Assembly: GCA_933207985.1 (NCBI GenBank)
Contig: OW240921.1
Coordinates: 3,070,529-3,134,528, forward strand
From: Pelobates cultripes
Lineage: Eukaryota > Chordata > Amphibia > Anura > Pelobatidae
Direction of reading: 5' to 3'
Length of the DNA stretch: 64,000 nt
Part shown: positions 24,001-34,683 of the stretch, piece after piece
Layout of the letters: every line of letters begins with the position of its first letter
Numbering within the stretch: position 1 is the stretch's first letter
Position numbers and translations under genes: made by a program
Notes under the pieces: generated by a model
What the model saw: only the letters and a program-made list of their open reading frames with translations
What the model was told of the DNA's origin: nothing
Databases searched by the model: none

Positions 24001-24579
24001 TAAAATTTTAATACATAATTTCCCTTTTAGAATGCCTTTGTATGGATGAGAGAAGCACTCATTCTATATAAATGCTTGTAAATATAAATTTCAGCGCTAA
24101 GTAAATAATCCCCTTAGAAATAAAAAAGGTGCATACATATGCAAAAAATGAAAAAATCAGGCAGAAAAAAGTGTCCAAAATATATAGTTCTGTAACAAAG
24201 TCCTACAATGAGAAAGTCCAGATAACGTTGTGATATGTAGAAACTCAAAAGCAAAAAAGAAACAAAAAAAGAAACAAAAAAGATACATAGCGTGATACTG
24301 TATCAAAATTTATTGCCCAGAATACAAAAGGAAAAAATCCCCCCCAACTTCAAAACTCTTACATTAAATAAAATTTTTACTCATCATTGTAGATATAGCT
24401 GATAAAGTTCTTTCAAAGCCGCTCGTGTTTTTCCCCAGGGACAGCTCCTCTCCGGTGCACTCAGGAGGGCTGCCTGTGATGTCTTCTATGGAGAAACGCT
24501 GACTGAAAGTCCGGCTTCTGTTGATTACTTTTAGCGTCTGCCGCAGATAAATCTTGCAGATAGACAATAGTGGCACCCT

Positions 24580-24617
24580 ATCAACGCGTTTCGCCCTGCT
24601 AACGAGGGCTTTTTCAA
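24580..24617 (-). ncRNA. Hammerhead-like core (PLE end)
   Basis: Minus strand: TTGAAAAAGCCCT, loop, AGGGCGAAACGCGTTGATA. Stem II GCCCT/AGGGC is five clean pairs and GAAAC is intact, while the CUGAUGA box is degenerate. Confidence 0.5.
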
Positions 24618-25424
24618 GATAGGTGCTCGGAGCATTATTCGGCAGTTTTATACTTGCCGGGTAAAACAAATTCAAATCTCTTAAGGGTATATACCCTTCT
24701 TAAAACACATGTAAAAAGAAAAACATGTTTAAAAAGGCTGCAATTTGTATAAACAGGGGCAAATTGCTTCCCAACAATAGATATAAAATCCTACACATAA
24801 AACACAATATTGACCTGATACAGTCTATATATAAACTTAAACTGCTAAAAAAAAATAATAATGCATTTATACACAGATCCAAAACATAAAACAATCACTA
24901 TAACAGTGATTGCTATATACATGTTTATACATCTCACTCCTGGATATCAATCTCCTAACTCTTATAATATCATAGGTATTGCTTGATCATGATGTATAAA
25001 TAATAATAATTACATTCTTAACAAATGACCACAGGATATATAAATTTATCAGTAATTTTCATCAAGTTAGAAACCTAATAACAGATTGTATCCCTAGAAT
25101 TGTAAGAAGAAGAATGTGCTGGCTGGTATAAACTTATGGCATAATAAACTATGTCTAATACAGAAAAAGCAAGATAAGGCATCTCATAATAGTATATGTT
25201 TCTATATTTTAGGAACTCCTAACATATCAATCAAAACTTATATAATTCTCTATGAAATATATATATATAAAATGTTTATAATATCAGTACTTACAGCAAT
25301 GGAACAATATAGATCTAGGATTCCTAACCATTTGGGCATATAAATTCCTACCTTAATCTGGACGCTAAAAATGTTTTTATATATATAATTTATAGCATGG
25401 GCCAGTATTAATACTAATCCCATG

Positions 25425-26537
25425 CTATAGTATATTAGCTAATTCCAGCTCTGCATTGAGACCCGAGGGGATCAGGGTCTTAAGTGTATAGATCCAAAAC
25501 ATCTCCCAGTATGTTAGGGTTTTGCTCAACTCCCCTCCTCTCCATGGTACTTCTACCCTTTCTATATCGCAATATGAGAGAAGTGTTGGGTCTCCATTAT
25601 GGTGTGTTCTGAAGTGATTGGAGAGGGAGTGTTTCTCAAAACCCCTTTTAATGTTGTAAACGTGCTCTCTGAGTCTAATCTTAAGTGTTCTTTTGGTTTG
25701 GCCCACGTATTGGAGGCCACAAGGGCACTCCAACTTGTAGATAACTTGTTTGGTGTTACATGTGATACAACTCTTGATGTTAAACATTTCTTTTGTAACC
25801 GAGGACTGAAAGGTGGAATAATTTTTCCCTCTAGAGCTTAATTTGCATATGTTGCAATTTCCACATTTATAGAATCCTTTTTGGCCAGTCAAAAAATGGT
25901 TGGGTCCTATGGGCTTATTATAACTATGTACCAGCCTGTCTTGCAGAGTGGGAGCCCCCCTAAAAATTACCATTGGTTGTGTAGGTAGGAGTGTAGCTAA
26001 AGCCGGATCCTGCCGAAGCAAATGCCAGTGTTTTTGTATGCTTGTTTTTATGCAATTTGCTTGTGTGCTATAATTAAACACCAGAGGACACAAATTTTCT
26101 GTGTCTTTATCTGTTTTAACTTTCTCTTGTTTGGTTTGTAACAGGGTTGCACGTTCTATATTTTTCACTTTCTGGAGAGCTATCTCCAGTGTTTTCTCAT
26201 TATAATCCTTTTCCATAAATTGTTGTTTGACCTTTTGTGATTGTAGTTCATACACCTCTGGATCTGTGCAATTTTTTTTAACCCTTAAAAATTGACCAAA
26301 TGGGACGCTCGATAGCCATGATGGATAATGGCAGCTCGAGGTCCAAATGTAGCTATTAACGTCTACACTTTTGAAAAAAGTCTTAGACTTTAAGGTACAA
26401 TGTGAATCAATATAAAGAACCAAATCTAAGAAATCTTTCTCCGTGGAACTGTACTTGTATGTAAATGATAGATTATATGTATTGTTATTAATGTATGCTA
26501 AAAATTCAATGAGATCTGCCTCCTTCCCCTTCCACAC
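25425..26537 (-). CDS. PLE polyprotein C-terminal part with GIY-YIG endonuclease, open 370 codons
   Basis: The frame begins just after the RT catalytic motif (MWKGKEADL corresponds to the FVWKG region that follows Y/F-x-DD in PLEs) and covers the RT thumb (FLDLVLYID, FFKSVDVNSYI). Then come a Cys-rich linker (CGNCNIC) and a complete GIY-YIG domain: VIYKLECPCGLQYVGQTKR, then RLREH, and a downstream Glu in YWEMFWIYTLK. GIY-YIG nucleases nick target DNA in PLE retrotransposition. The key Tyr, Gly, Arg and Glu residues are all present, unlike the copy at 7361. The RT palm is absent, so this is a 5'-truncated insertion rather than a working element. Confidence 0.9.
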   Translation of the reverse strand: MWKGKEADLIEFLAYINNNTYNLSFTYKYSSTEKDFLDLVLYIDSHCTLKSKTFFKSVDVNSYIWTSSCHYPSWLSSVPFGQFLRVKKNCTDPEVYELQSQKVKQQFMEKDYNEKTLEIALQKVKNIERATLLQTKQEKVKTDKDTENLCPLVFNYSTQANCIKTSIQKHWHLLRQDPALATLLPTQPMVIFRGAPTLQDRLVHSYNKPIGPNHFLTGQKGFYKCGNCNICKLSSRGKNYSTFQSSVTKEMFNIKSCITCNTKQVIYKLECPCGLQYVGQTKRTLKIRLREHVYNIKRGFEKHSLSNHFRTHHNGDPTLLSYCDIERVEVPWRGGELSKTLTYWEMFWIYTLKTLIPSGLNAELELANIL

Positions 26538-26639
26538 AAGGGGAAATGCTTGTTGAGTACTAAAACACTAACATATACATATTGGTATAATTCCCAATAA
26601 AATGCTGTTCTTAAACTTAAACCTTGATTTGATAATCTC

Positions 26640-29600
26640 AATTAATTACTTTAATAAAATTGAAATGCTGAAGTCTGTCAGTTTTGTGGACCCTTATAAC
26701 ATCTTTGGAAACCGAAACCTTTTATAGATCCCGATGTCCAAAAAGCCACCAGTTCTGTCGGTGTGTGATCATGTTTTAATACATGGTGGAACCTCCATAC
26801 AGTTATCCCACTTAAACAATATATTTTTTTTTCAGAACAACTAGGAATGAAATAGGAGAAACAAAATAAATTACTATTGTTCTAAAGTGCTTTGTTTAAT
26901 ACAGGTTTCGGAAGAGTTGTCTTGCTGTGTTGCAAGTGGCCTCTGATAAGGAAGGGACAGCAAACTGTAGACATATGTTATATTAAGTTGCCTTCACTTG
27001 TCAGGTCTTGGAAACACACTTATTTTATTGCAGATGCCTCTGTTATACCACATTACAAATTGACTAAGCATACTTATTATCCTATTTTATTTTAGTTATT
27101 TCACATTGCACAGCCTATGCAAACAATGTCTAGGTCCCAACTTCAGCTTGTACATCCTCTAAGAGCCAGCATTAATACTGTTTTATCTATCAAAACTATA
27201 TATAAAGTATTAAAAACATGAACCATCTGTGTATTAGGCTGAGGTTGTTGGGTGTGGGTATAGCTTGAAAGTTTTGGTTGGTATTGAGGAACCTGCCAGG
27301 GTGGGAGTCCTTGAATACCAGCTGGGCCAGGTTGACCAGGAGAACCGGGTTCACCACAAGCACCTTGGGGTGAATCCCTGCTATCCACAATTAAAACAGT
27401 GCTGAAGTTACCACCTCTACAAAAGTTAGATCCTTTGATCAAATTCTCTGCCTCTGAAACTTTTCTGATTCAATCTCCTATCACCTCCAAAATTTCTTTG
27501 TCTTGCCTGCTTAAGATCACAATCCTTTGTGACCGATACAACATACTTTTCCCTTTTTCTTTATTTCAAAACAACCTGCCGTATCTTTCTCATGAATCTT
27601 CCCAAGAAATTCAGTTGGAGTCAAAGAGGGCCAGTCACAGACCAACAGTTTGACCAAAAGTGAACAAGGAGGAAGCATATTCCATATGAAGGTCGAGATG
27701 ACCTAACTCACACCCCCTCTTTGTGTACACCTCTTTGTGTACCACACAGATATAATATTAATAAGCTTTATTGTGCATGTTTAGCACGGTCATCTAGGGG
27801 TGTATACATAAACAGTGAAAGCAGAGTCTTAATATAGGGTTTGCAATACTGACAGTCTGGTTCATAGGTGTAATGCAGACATGTGGTTAGGAACTTTTCC
27901 ATTGTCAGAATACATTGAAAAAACACTAATATATTGCAAATATTAAAATCATATTGCAGCTGTTTCCTATACCTGCAAGGATATGGTTGTAATACTTCAA
28001 TTGAGTTCAAATTGAGTATCAAAAATTCTAACCACAAAAACTAAATTTGATATGCTTATCAAAAATGAGTTTAACCCCTTAGCAATTTAATAGGGTGACC
28101 TCTTCCCATAGTATGGTTCCTTTTATAATTATTATATTATTTATTCTCTTCTGGGTCTGCAAAATGCTTTCAATATACCAATACAAATATAATACAGTAG
28201 TTTAGAATTGCCTCAAAAGAAATTATCTGATCTCTATTAAAAAATACCATTTCATCATTTTCCTATAATCAATGAGGCATACTAGATGAATCTTAATCTT
28301 GGAAAAAACCTATCCTATACATCCATAATTTATCTTGTTATATAACCATATAACATAACACATTTTTCTTTTCTTAAATAATGCAATGCACTTTAAAAGT
28401 AGCGTTAACTCTAAATACTCCCCTAATAATACTGAAACGTGGATCCACGATTTTGAAAAGCAAATTATATATTTTTCTTTTTCTTTCCCAGGGGCCCCTT
28501 TCTTGTTGGCTGATCAGCGTTTTTTAATCTGTTGTAAAAAGACACTAAAGGCTTGCGTTAATGACATGCAAATATTCTTTAAATATTCTTCACACTCATT
28601 GTAATATCACACGTCATCTTATAGCACAGAAAACATGTAGCAGATATCCAGCAGACATGCCAATACAAAAAGCATATTAATCCAAAATAAATTAATAAAT
28701 GTCACACTCTGTGACAGAGATAATATAGGTTCCCATGTTTGTGCATTATGCATGTCTGCAAACTAAGCAAGCAGTACTGCTTTAAGATTAGATCAGAGCA
28801 CCTGGCAACTGGACAGGAAAGTCAAATTTTGGCAGGAAGTCCATTATTGCAACAGAATTTTGGAAATCAGCTAAAATTTACAAAAACAGACTCCCTCTTT
28901 TCTTTCTTTCTTAAGACTACAACTCATATTGCTCTTGGACTAGTATTCAATAATAAATCAGTTATTTAATAGATTATTTTGCTGCCATTTCCATCTGTAT
29001 CAATACTGATACTCAAACTTATTCAAATATAATTTAAAATAACACAGCAAAATACCCATTAACATACATGACAATTAAACTGCATACTTTAAAATGAGTA
29101 CCCAAAACACACATTTATCACAATCACCATTCACACAGAATAAACTTCTAACAGCTGTATTCAGAACATATTATTGTAAGGTATACCAATTTTAGTTTGT
29201 ATTGGATTTATTTAAGAGTTCTGGTACCAAAGGGTTTATCTTTCTTTTTACAGAAGGGATCCCGTATGGCCATATAACGCGTTTGACTTAAACATTTGTA
29301 TAACACTTGCATTAACCAGTTGCAACATATGTACCCTGTCAATAGAATTTCTCTCTTATACGCTTATAGAACATTTGGACCAGATTACACAGACATGGCA
29401 TCACCTGCATTTGTCAGAACTCTCAAAGACTCAAAATATTTATACTACTCCATGTTAAAGGCATGGCAAAATTTTGACCGGTCAGTTTGAGTTTCCAAAA
29501 GTCATATCAACACAGGTAAAAACCTTTGTCCATGGTTTTCTGATCCTACATTCCATGACCAAAATTTCAAACCAACTTCTTCACAGTTTGGGTCGCAAGC

Positions 29601-30305
29601 AATAAAATCTCAGCAACCCCATATAATAATTTACAGAATACATACAATTTAAAGCACATACAACATGTGACATACTGGAATACTACAAGTTAGCTTACAG
29701 CACAAAATGAAGCATGTGTTGGAACGCTGAAAATATACATTTTGCTCTCTAATTTATAATCATCTAAATTGACAACATAAGTTCTCTGCAACAAACACTC
29801 AGGGCAGAAAGAATGTGGTGTTTGACGTTTTGAATGAAGTGACTTTTTGTCCCAATATGAAAATAAAGGGCTCATCATATAAACAATCATACATCCCACT
29901 CTCATGAAAAAGTGTAGTGGGCTTATAGTACTTATGTCCAAGTATAAAAATAAGGGGCTCATTATGCAAACAAACATACATGCAGAGAAATCATGTTAAA
30001 TAACCTCTAATTTTTTCTTTCTTCATCACTTTTTACATGTACTTTTTACATTCCCTCAATTAAGACTTTATGCTTAAAATCAGCGTTGCACATCATAAAA
30101 TAGCACATAAATTAGCAAGCCGGAGTAATGCCAAACATCCATCATACCTTTTAACCCCCTTTTTTTTTTTTCTCTAAACCATTTTAGTCTGCAAAATTTA
30201 CATCTACGTTAAATAAATACCACAGTCCACCAAAGACTGGAAATCTGTTTTACAACCTACCAAAGGCAACCTCTACCAAAGAGGGATCTAGGGACGTCTC
30301 CCATA
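26640..30305 (-). other. ERV-like internal region, 5' part, no intact gene
   Basis: Only short frames are seen. The minus frame 27442-27143 contains a Gly/Pro run (GEPGSPGQPGPAG) and a Pro/Gln-rich stretch; no family can be assigned. Near 29846-29985 two imperfect copies of a ~52-bp phrase lie about 85 bp apart. The frame at 29296-29490 is not recognisable. Confidence 0.35.
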
Positions 30306-30392
30306 TGTTACAATTCCAGATCTATTCTTGGTTCAAATGAACCCCTATATGAACAGCTAGGCTATTGAGCAAAATGGATGTTCGCATCTACG
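30306..30392 (-). mobile_element. 5' LTR fragment of the ERV-like element
   Basis: 87 bp matching the first 84 bp of the 22489 LTR, then ending GTAACA directly before the PBS-like sequence. Most of the LTR is missing, so an internal deletion or recombination has removed the promoter region. Confidence 0.5.
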
Positions 30393-30393
30393 A

Positions 30394-31674
30394 TGTTCGC
30401 CCCAAGTTATGCCAATCTTTTTATGTCTCATTGGGAGCAACAGTTCATTTACAATGATGACAGATGGGGGGCGAACCTCGTGACCTATCGCAGATATATC
30501 GATGATCTGTTCTTTGTTTGGAAGGGGGATGAACAATCACTCTTGACTTTTCTAACTCATCTTGAGTCTAATGATTGGGGAATTAAATTAACTACCAATT
30601 TTAGTAAAACTCAGGTCAATTTTCTTGACCTTAATATATACATAGAAAGAGGTGTATTAAAGACTAGCACTTTCTTTAAACAAACAGATGTCAACAGTTA
30701 TATACAAGAAAGTAGCTGCCACTTTTCACCTTGGCTCCTCAACGCTCCAAAGGCACAACTACTTAGAATCAAACGTAATTGCACAGATGAGGGTACATTT
30801 CAAAATCAAGCATCCACCATTATACGCAATTTTAAGGAGAAGGGTTACAAAGATCAATTATTAAATGAGGCTTATGAAGAAGTCAAAGTAAGAGATAGAT
30901 CTTCTTTATTAAGTTATAAAGATACAGCTAAAAACACTAACACCAATGAGCCAACTCTTAAATTTGATTTTAATTGTAAGAATAAACAAATCAAAAGAAT
31001 CTTAAATAAGCATTGGCCTATCCTTAAAAATGACGACATATTAAATTCCATACTTCCAGAAAAACCTATTGTAATTTATCGAGGGGTTCCAAATCTTAAT
31101 AGAACTTTAGTGCGTAATCACATAAGAAAAAGGAGAGTACACATTTTTTAAATGGCACTAAAGGTTTCTTTGGTTGTGGTAGCTGTATAGCTTGTAGAAA
31201 TACTTATAACAAAAAGAGACATATTACAGCATTCCCACACCCTAAAAATTCCAAACAAACCTTTAAAATTAATGGATTAATTACATGCCATTCGAAAAAG
31301 GTAATATATATTATCCTGTGTCCCTCTGGTCTCGTATATGTGGGCCGCACTATACGTCCCCTCTCTATACGTATTCAAGAGCACGTCAGAAATATCCGTA
31401 ATGGATTTGACAAACACAGCCTCTCTTTACATTTCTTAAAAACCCATAATAAAGATCCAACAAATATTCAATTTTTGGGAATTCAAAAGATTACTCCAAA
31501 CTGGAGAGGCGAAGACTTGATACAACACATAGGTCGAACGGAAATGAGGTGGATTTTCACTTTAAACACCATGCTACCCCATGAATTAAACAGCGATTTT
31601 GAGTTGTGCCACTTCCTATAAATGAACTATCTCTTTACTATTATTAGGTATGATGCGTGTGTGTAGGTAATTGG
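30394..31674 (+). pseudogene. Penelope-like element, RT palm to GIY-YIG, one frameshift
   Basis: The frame from about 30394 starts in the RT palm (FAPSYANLFM), then YRRYIDDLFFVWKG with the catalytic DD, the thumb (NFLDLNIYI) and IVIYRGVPNLNR. A frameshift lies near 31130, just before the Cys-rich linker. A second frame (31340-31621) holds the GIY-YIG part (LVYVGRT, RIQEHVRNI). The 3' end at 31674 abuts the 13-bp target duplication, so this is the right edge of the 18-kb insertion. Confidence 0.88.
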
Positions 31675-32042
31675 GTATTTTACATTTATTGAGAGTTTAG
31701 CACACAGTAACTTCATTAGATAAAGACACACTCTGGGGTTGATTTACCAGTAGTTCTTTTTTGCTTATTTGGGATTACAGAACAGCATGCACAATAAAAA
31801 CATATAAAAATCTGAAAACCTACAAAATATCCCATCTCTGGATAAGCTCAGATCTAGAATAACATTCTTTTAAACCTGGAGCTAGCTGAGAGCTTTCAGC
31901 CAATCCCTGTACATGTTACTGATTACCGTCTGTATGTTGTGTGTCATTTCTCTCCTGTGAATAAAATGGGGCTGGATGAATCTAACAAACATGAACGTCA
32001 CTTCCAAGTCTGGTAACAAGACCGAACAGAAGTGATCAAATT
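31675..32042 (+). pseudogene. Continuation of relic intron 3
   Basis: It aligns closely with 43440-43832 of the intact gene's intron 3 (TTGAGAGTTTAGCACAC through GAAGTGATCAAATT), then stops at the gap. No exon is contained. Confidence 0.85.
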
Positions 32043-32142
32043 NNNNNNNNNNNNNNNNNNNNNNNNNNNNNNNNNNNNNNNNNNNNNNNNNNNNNNNNNN
32101 NNNNNNNNNNNNNNNNNNNNNNNNNNNNNNNNNNNNNNNNNN
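32043..32142. other. Assembly gap, 100 N
   Basis: Exactly 100 N, so the true length is unknown. Left flank is relic intron 3; right flank is the middle of an LTR. Confidence 1.
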
Positions 32143-32462
32143 CGCTGTTCATTCGTATGGTTTAAAATGGCAGCGACCTCGTGTTCGGGATACGAACGGC
32201 GGCCACCCAGCGTTCATCAATTAAGCTGCGGTTAACCGCAGCTTCAGGGAGGTTAATTGCCGGCACACTCCAGCTCCCAGGTGGTCCAGTCATTCGTACG
32301 GTTGTTCGGTAGATTGAAACTACCGAACAACCGGCAGAAAAGCATAAATATGGCTTTTCTGCATGGAAAAGTAAAGTCTTTTAAAAGGGGGCCATAGTCC
32401 AAAGGCAGCAGGCGAGCAACCAGGCTTCTCCAATGCAATGTGGCGAAATTGGTCTCGTCACA
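32143..32462 (-). mobile_element. 3' LTR (truncated by gap)
   Basis: Almost identical to 35585-35904, with few differences over about 320 bp, which suggests a fairly recent insertion. Only the U3 side remains. It carries the last ~70 codons of the internal ORF. Confidence 0.9.
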
Positions 32463-34592
32463 TCTCTCCCCTTTTCCAAACAGACTAACAGGGTATCTGA
32501 CCTCCTGCCGGTCAGTGCCCTTGTTAGTCCAGCAGCCCACCCACAACAAATAATCAACAGCACAGCCCACCCACAATAAATGGTTACTACACCTGGGTAA
32601 AGGGGAAGCTTGTCCATGTCCAGGTGCCTCACCACTGCTGTGCTGGGTACGGGTACGCTGACTTGGTGGGTTGCTGCGTGGGCAGAGACCAGCGGCACTC
32701 TGCCCTGTTGCCAGCGCTACTGGGAGGGTAGCCTGGTGGAAGCCTGGTTGTTGGAGGGGGAGACCGACTGTCTCCCCTTTAAATACACCGCTCTGCTGCT
32801 GCTGCTGGAGACTGATTGTCTCCCCTTTAGATGCACAGTCCTGCTGCTGGAGACCGACCGTCTCCCCTTTAGCTGCACAGTCCTGCTGCTGGAGACCGAC
32901 CGTCTCCCCTTTGGTTACCCATCTCTGCTGCTGGAGGGGGAGACCGATTGTCTCCCCTTTGGCTAAACAGCCCTGTCGCTGGGGGGCAGGACCGACCGTC
33001 CCTACCCCCTGTGCTGGCGGTGTAGAGACTACGGTCCCATCTGCACGGTTGTGGGGCTTACTGTCTCCCCTTTGTACATTAAGCTGCCGCTGGGGAGAGG
33101 GGGTAACAAGCTCCTCTCCCATACATCCTTCCAGCTGTGGGGGAGGGAGACCGACTGTCTCTGCTCCCAATACAGAGTCCTGCTGCTGGGGAAAGGAGAC
33201 TGGGCTCTCTATTCCCGGTAGGACACTCTGCCGCTGGGGAATGGAGACGGGGCTCCCAATTCCCAATGATCTGTGCTACCGCTGGGGAATGGAGACTGGG
33301 CTCCCAATTCCCAAAGCATCATACTGCCGCTGGGGAATGGAGACTGGGCTCCCAATTCCCAAAAAATCACGCTGCCGCTGGGGAGGGAGGACACTGCTCT
33401 CCTCTCCCTGGACTTCCCACTGCCTTCCCGGCATATCACTTGGCTGCTGGGGGGCAGGAACAGCTCCCTCTGCCCCCTGTAACTCAGCCTGCCGCTGGGG
33501 AATGGAGCTCAGGCTCCCAATTCCCTGCAATATCTCCCGCTGGGGAATGGAGCTCGGGCTCCCAATTCCCTGCAATTCATTCTGCTGCTGGGGGGCAGGG
33601 ACAACTACCTCTGCCCCCTGTAACTCAGCCTGCCGCTGGGGAATGGAGCTCAGGCTCCCAATTCCCTGCAATATCTCCCGCTGGGGAATGGAGCTCGGGC
33701 TCCCAATTCCCTGCAATTCATTCTGCTGCTGGGGGGCAGGAACAACTACCTCTGCCCCCTGTAACTCAGCCTGCCGCTGGGGAATGGAGCTCAGGCTCCC
33801 AATTCCCTGCAATATCTCCCGCTGGGGAGTGGAGACTGGGCTCCCAATTCCCAATAAATCACACGGCCGCTGGGGAATGGAGACTGGGCTCCCAATTCCC
33901 TGCAGGACCGGTGGAGAGACCTTGGTCCCATCTCTACCGGCCACCTGGGGTTCTTCCCAGAAAATATCCACAATGTCTTCCCAGCTGAATGGGTCTGGTT
34001 CTGGCTCTGTCACGCTGCTCTCCTGCTGAGCCTTCTCGCTGTATTGAAACAGCTGCTGGTAGCCCTGTTCTAGCTCCATCTCCCGGGTTACCAGGTGGAC
34101 CAGGTCTTGCTCAATTTTGTGAGCGTCGTCCCAGTCATACCTGCTCTCCCTCCACTCCCAGAGATCACTGAACCGGGCTTGTGTAGGGCTCCCAAATTCG
34201 AGCTCTGAAAACGACTCCCATAACAAGCCAGGACCATCAAACTCCTCTCCCTCTGGCTTGTCATGCTCGGCTGTCCAGGGTAGGTACTGTGCCCCATACC
34301 ACCAGAGCGCCTGGTAGGCATCTTCTAGCCACAACTCCTGCCATACTAGGTGTTCCAATTTCCTCACCCATTCCTCCAGGGGCTGCTCTCCCAGGAAGGG
34401 CATCCGCAGGGCTACTCGCTTCTGCAACCGCTGGTCTTCCTTGGGGAGTCTCTTGCCCCGCTGGTACTCCACAATACCCAGTGCCTGGTACCAGATGCCT
34501 TTGCGGACTGCATCTCGGTCATCCATGGCACCCTCGTCATACTCCACTGCTGGTTCCATGCTGGTGCTGTCAGGGTCGCTGTACTGGGACAT
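32253..34592 (-). pseudogene. Single ORF of the LTR element: Trp-rich helical N-terminus plus Gln/Pro repeats, one amber stop
   Basis: The frame runs 780 codons, interrupted only by TAG at 33278-33276, a C-to-T change in a CAG codon of a repeat. Residues 1 to about 215 are acidic, Trp-rich and helical. Two stretches look like copies of one helical motif: LEHLVWQELWLEDAYQALWW and LVHLVTREMELEQGYQQLF. From about residue 230 come about 15-16-residue repeats of the GIGSPVSIPQR type alternating with GAEVVVPAPQQ. After the stop, KGETVGLQQQ-type repeats follow. The C-terminus passes through the polypurine tract (encoding GKGER) and ends 210 nt inside the 3' LTR. The position suggests a gag-like or accessory role, but no known domain is recognised. 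Confidence 0.75.
33481..33903 (-). repeat. 141-bp higher-order repeat within the ORF
   Basis: Three consecutive blocks start at 33481, 33622 and 33763, exactly 141 bp apart and nearly identical. Each is made of three units of 15-16 codons; 141 bp is 47 codons, so copy-number change keeps the frame. Confidence 0.92.
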
Positions 34593-34683
34593 GCGTTGCC
34601 CTCAAATTGTACAATCCAAAGAAATGGTGTCTCCTGTAGCTGTCCTTCTGGTTGTAGGAACGATCCCGCCGCTTGCCACCAAT

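Larger units (their letters stand above)
24000..26640 (-). mobile_element. PLE nested in the ERV-like element
   Basis: It contains the 25425-26537 coding region, a 3' non-coding tail and a hammerhead-like core at 24580-24617. The RT N-terminal half is missing, so it is 5'-truncated. Boundaries are approximate and no target duplication was found. Confidence 0.7.
22030..30392 (-). mobile_element. ERV-like LTR element, minus strand, degenerate
   Basis: An 84-bp direct repeat (22406-22489 and 30308-30391) marks the two LTR starts, TGTAGATGCGAAC on the minus strand. Inward of the 3' LTR is a purine tract, AAGAGGGGAAT (22490-22500, minus). Inward of the 5' LTR fragment is TATGGGAGACGTCCC, in the position and form of a tRNA primer-binding site (PBS). 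About 7.8 kb lies between, the size of a retrovirus plus the nested PLE. Internal reading frames are short and no gag, pol or env domain can be assigned with confidence. The 5' LTR is reduced to 87 bp. Confidence 0.55.
13608..31674. mobile_element. 18-kb nested mobile-element block in relic intron 3
   Basis: The flanks GTATTTTACATTT at 13595-13607 and 31675-31687 are identical 13-bp copies. In the intact gene the same intron reads straight through at about 43448. The outer element appears to be a PLE (minus-oriented end on the left, plus-oriented RT/GIY-YIG end on the right). Inside it are a Tx1 LINE (14779-21526) and an ERV-like element (22030-30392), which itself contains a further PLE. Confidence 0.8.

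Noticed and set aside
27143..27442. Possible collagen-like gene (GEPGSPGQPGPAG on the minus strand)
   Set aside because: Only about four Gly-X-Y triplets, no splice sites and inside an ERV-like internal region; more likely a chance or gag-derived Pro/Gly stretch.
32671..34029. A 452-codon plus-strand open frame (and a 283-codon one) opposite the LTR-element ORF
   Set aside because: Both are antisense shadows of the repeat array. The repeat composition keeps several frames open; the minus strand agrees with LTR, PBS and polypurine-tract orientation.
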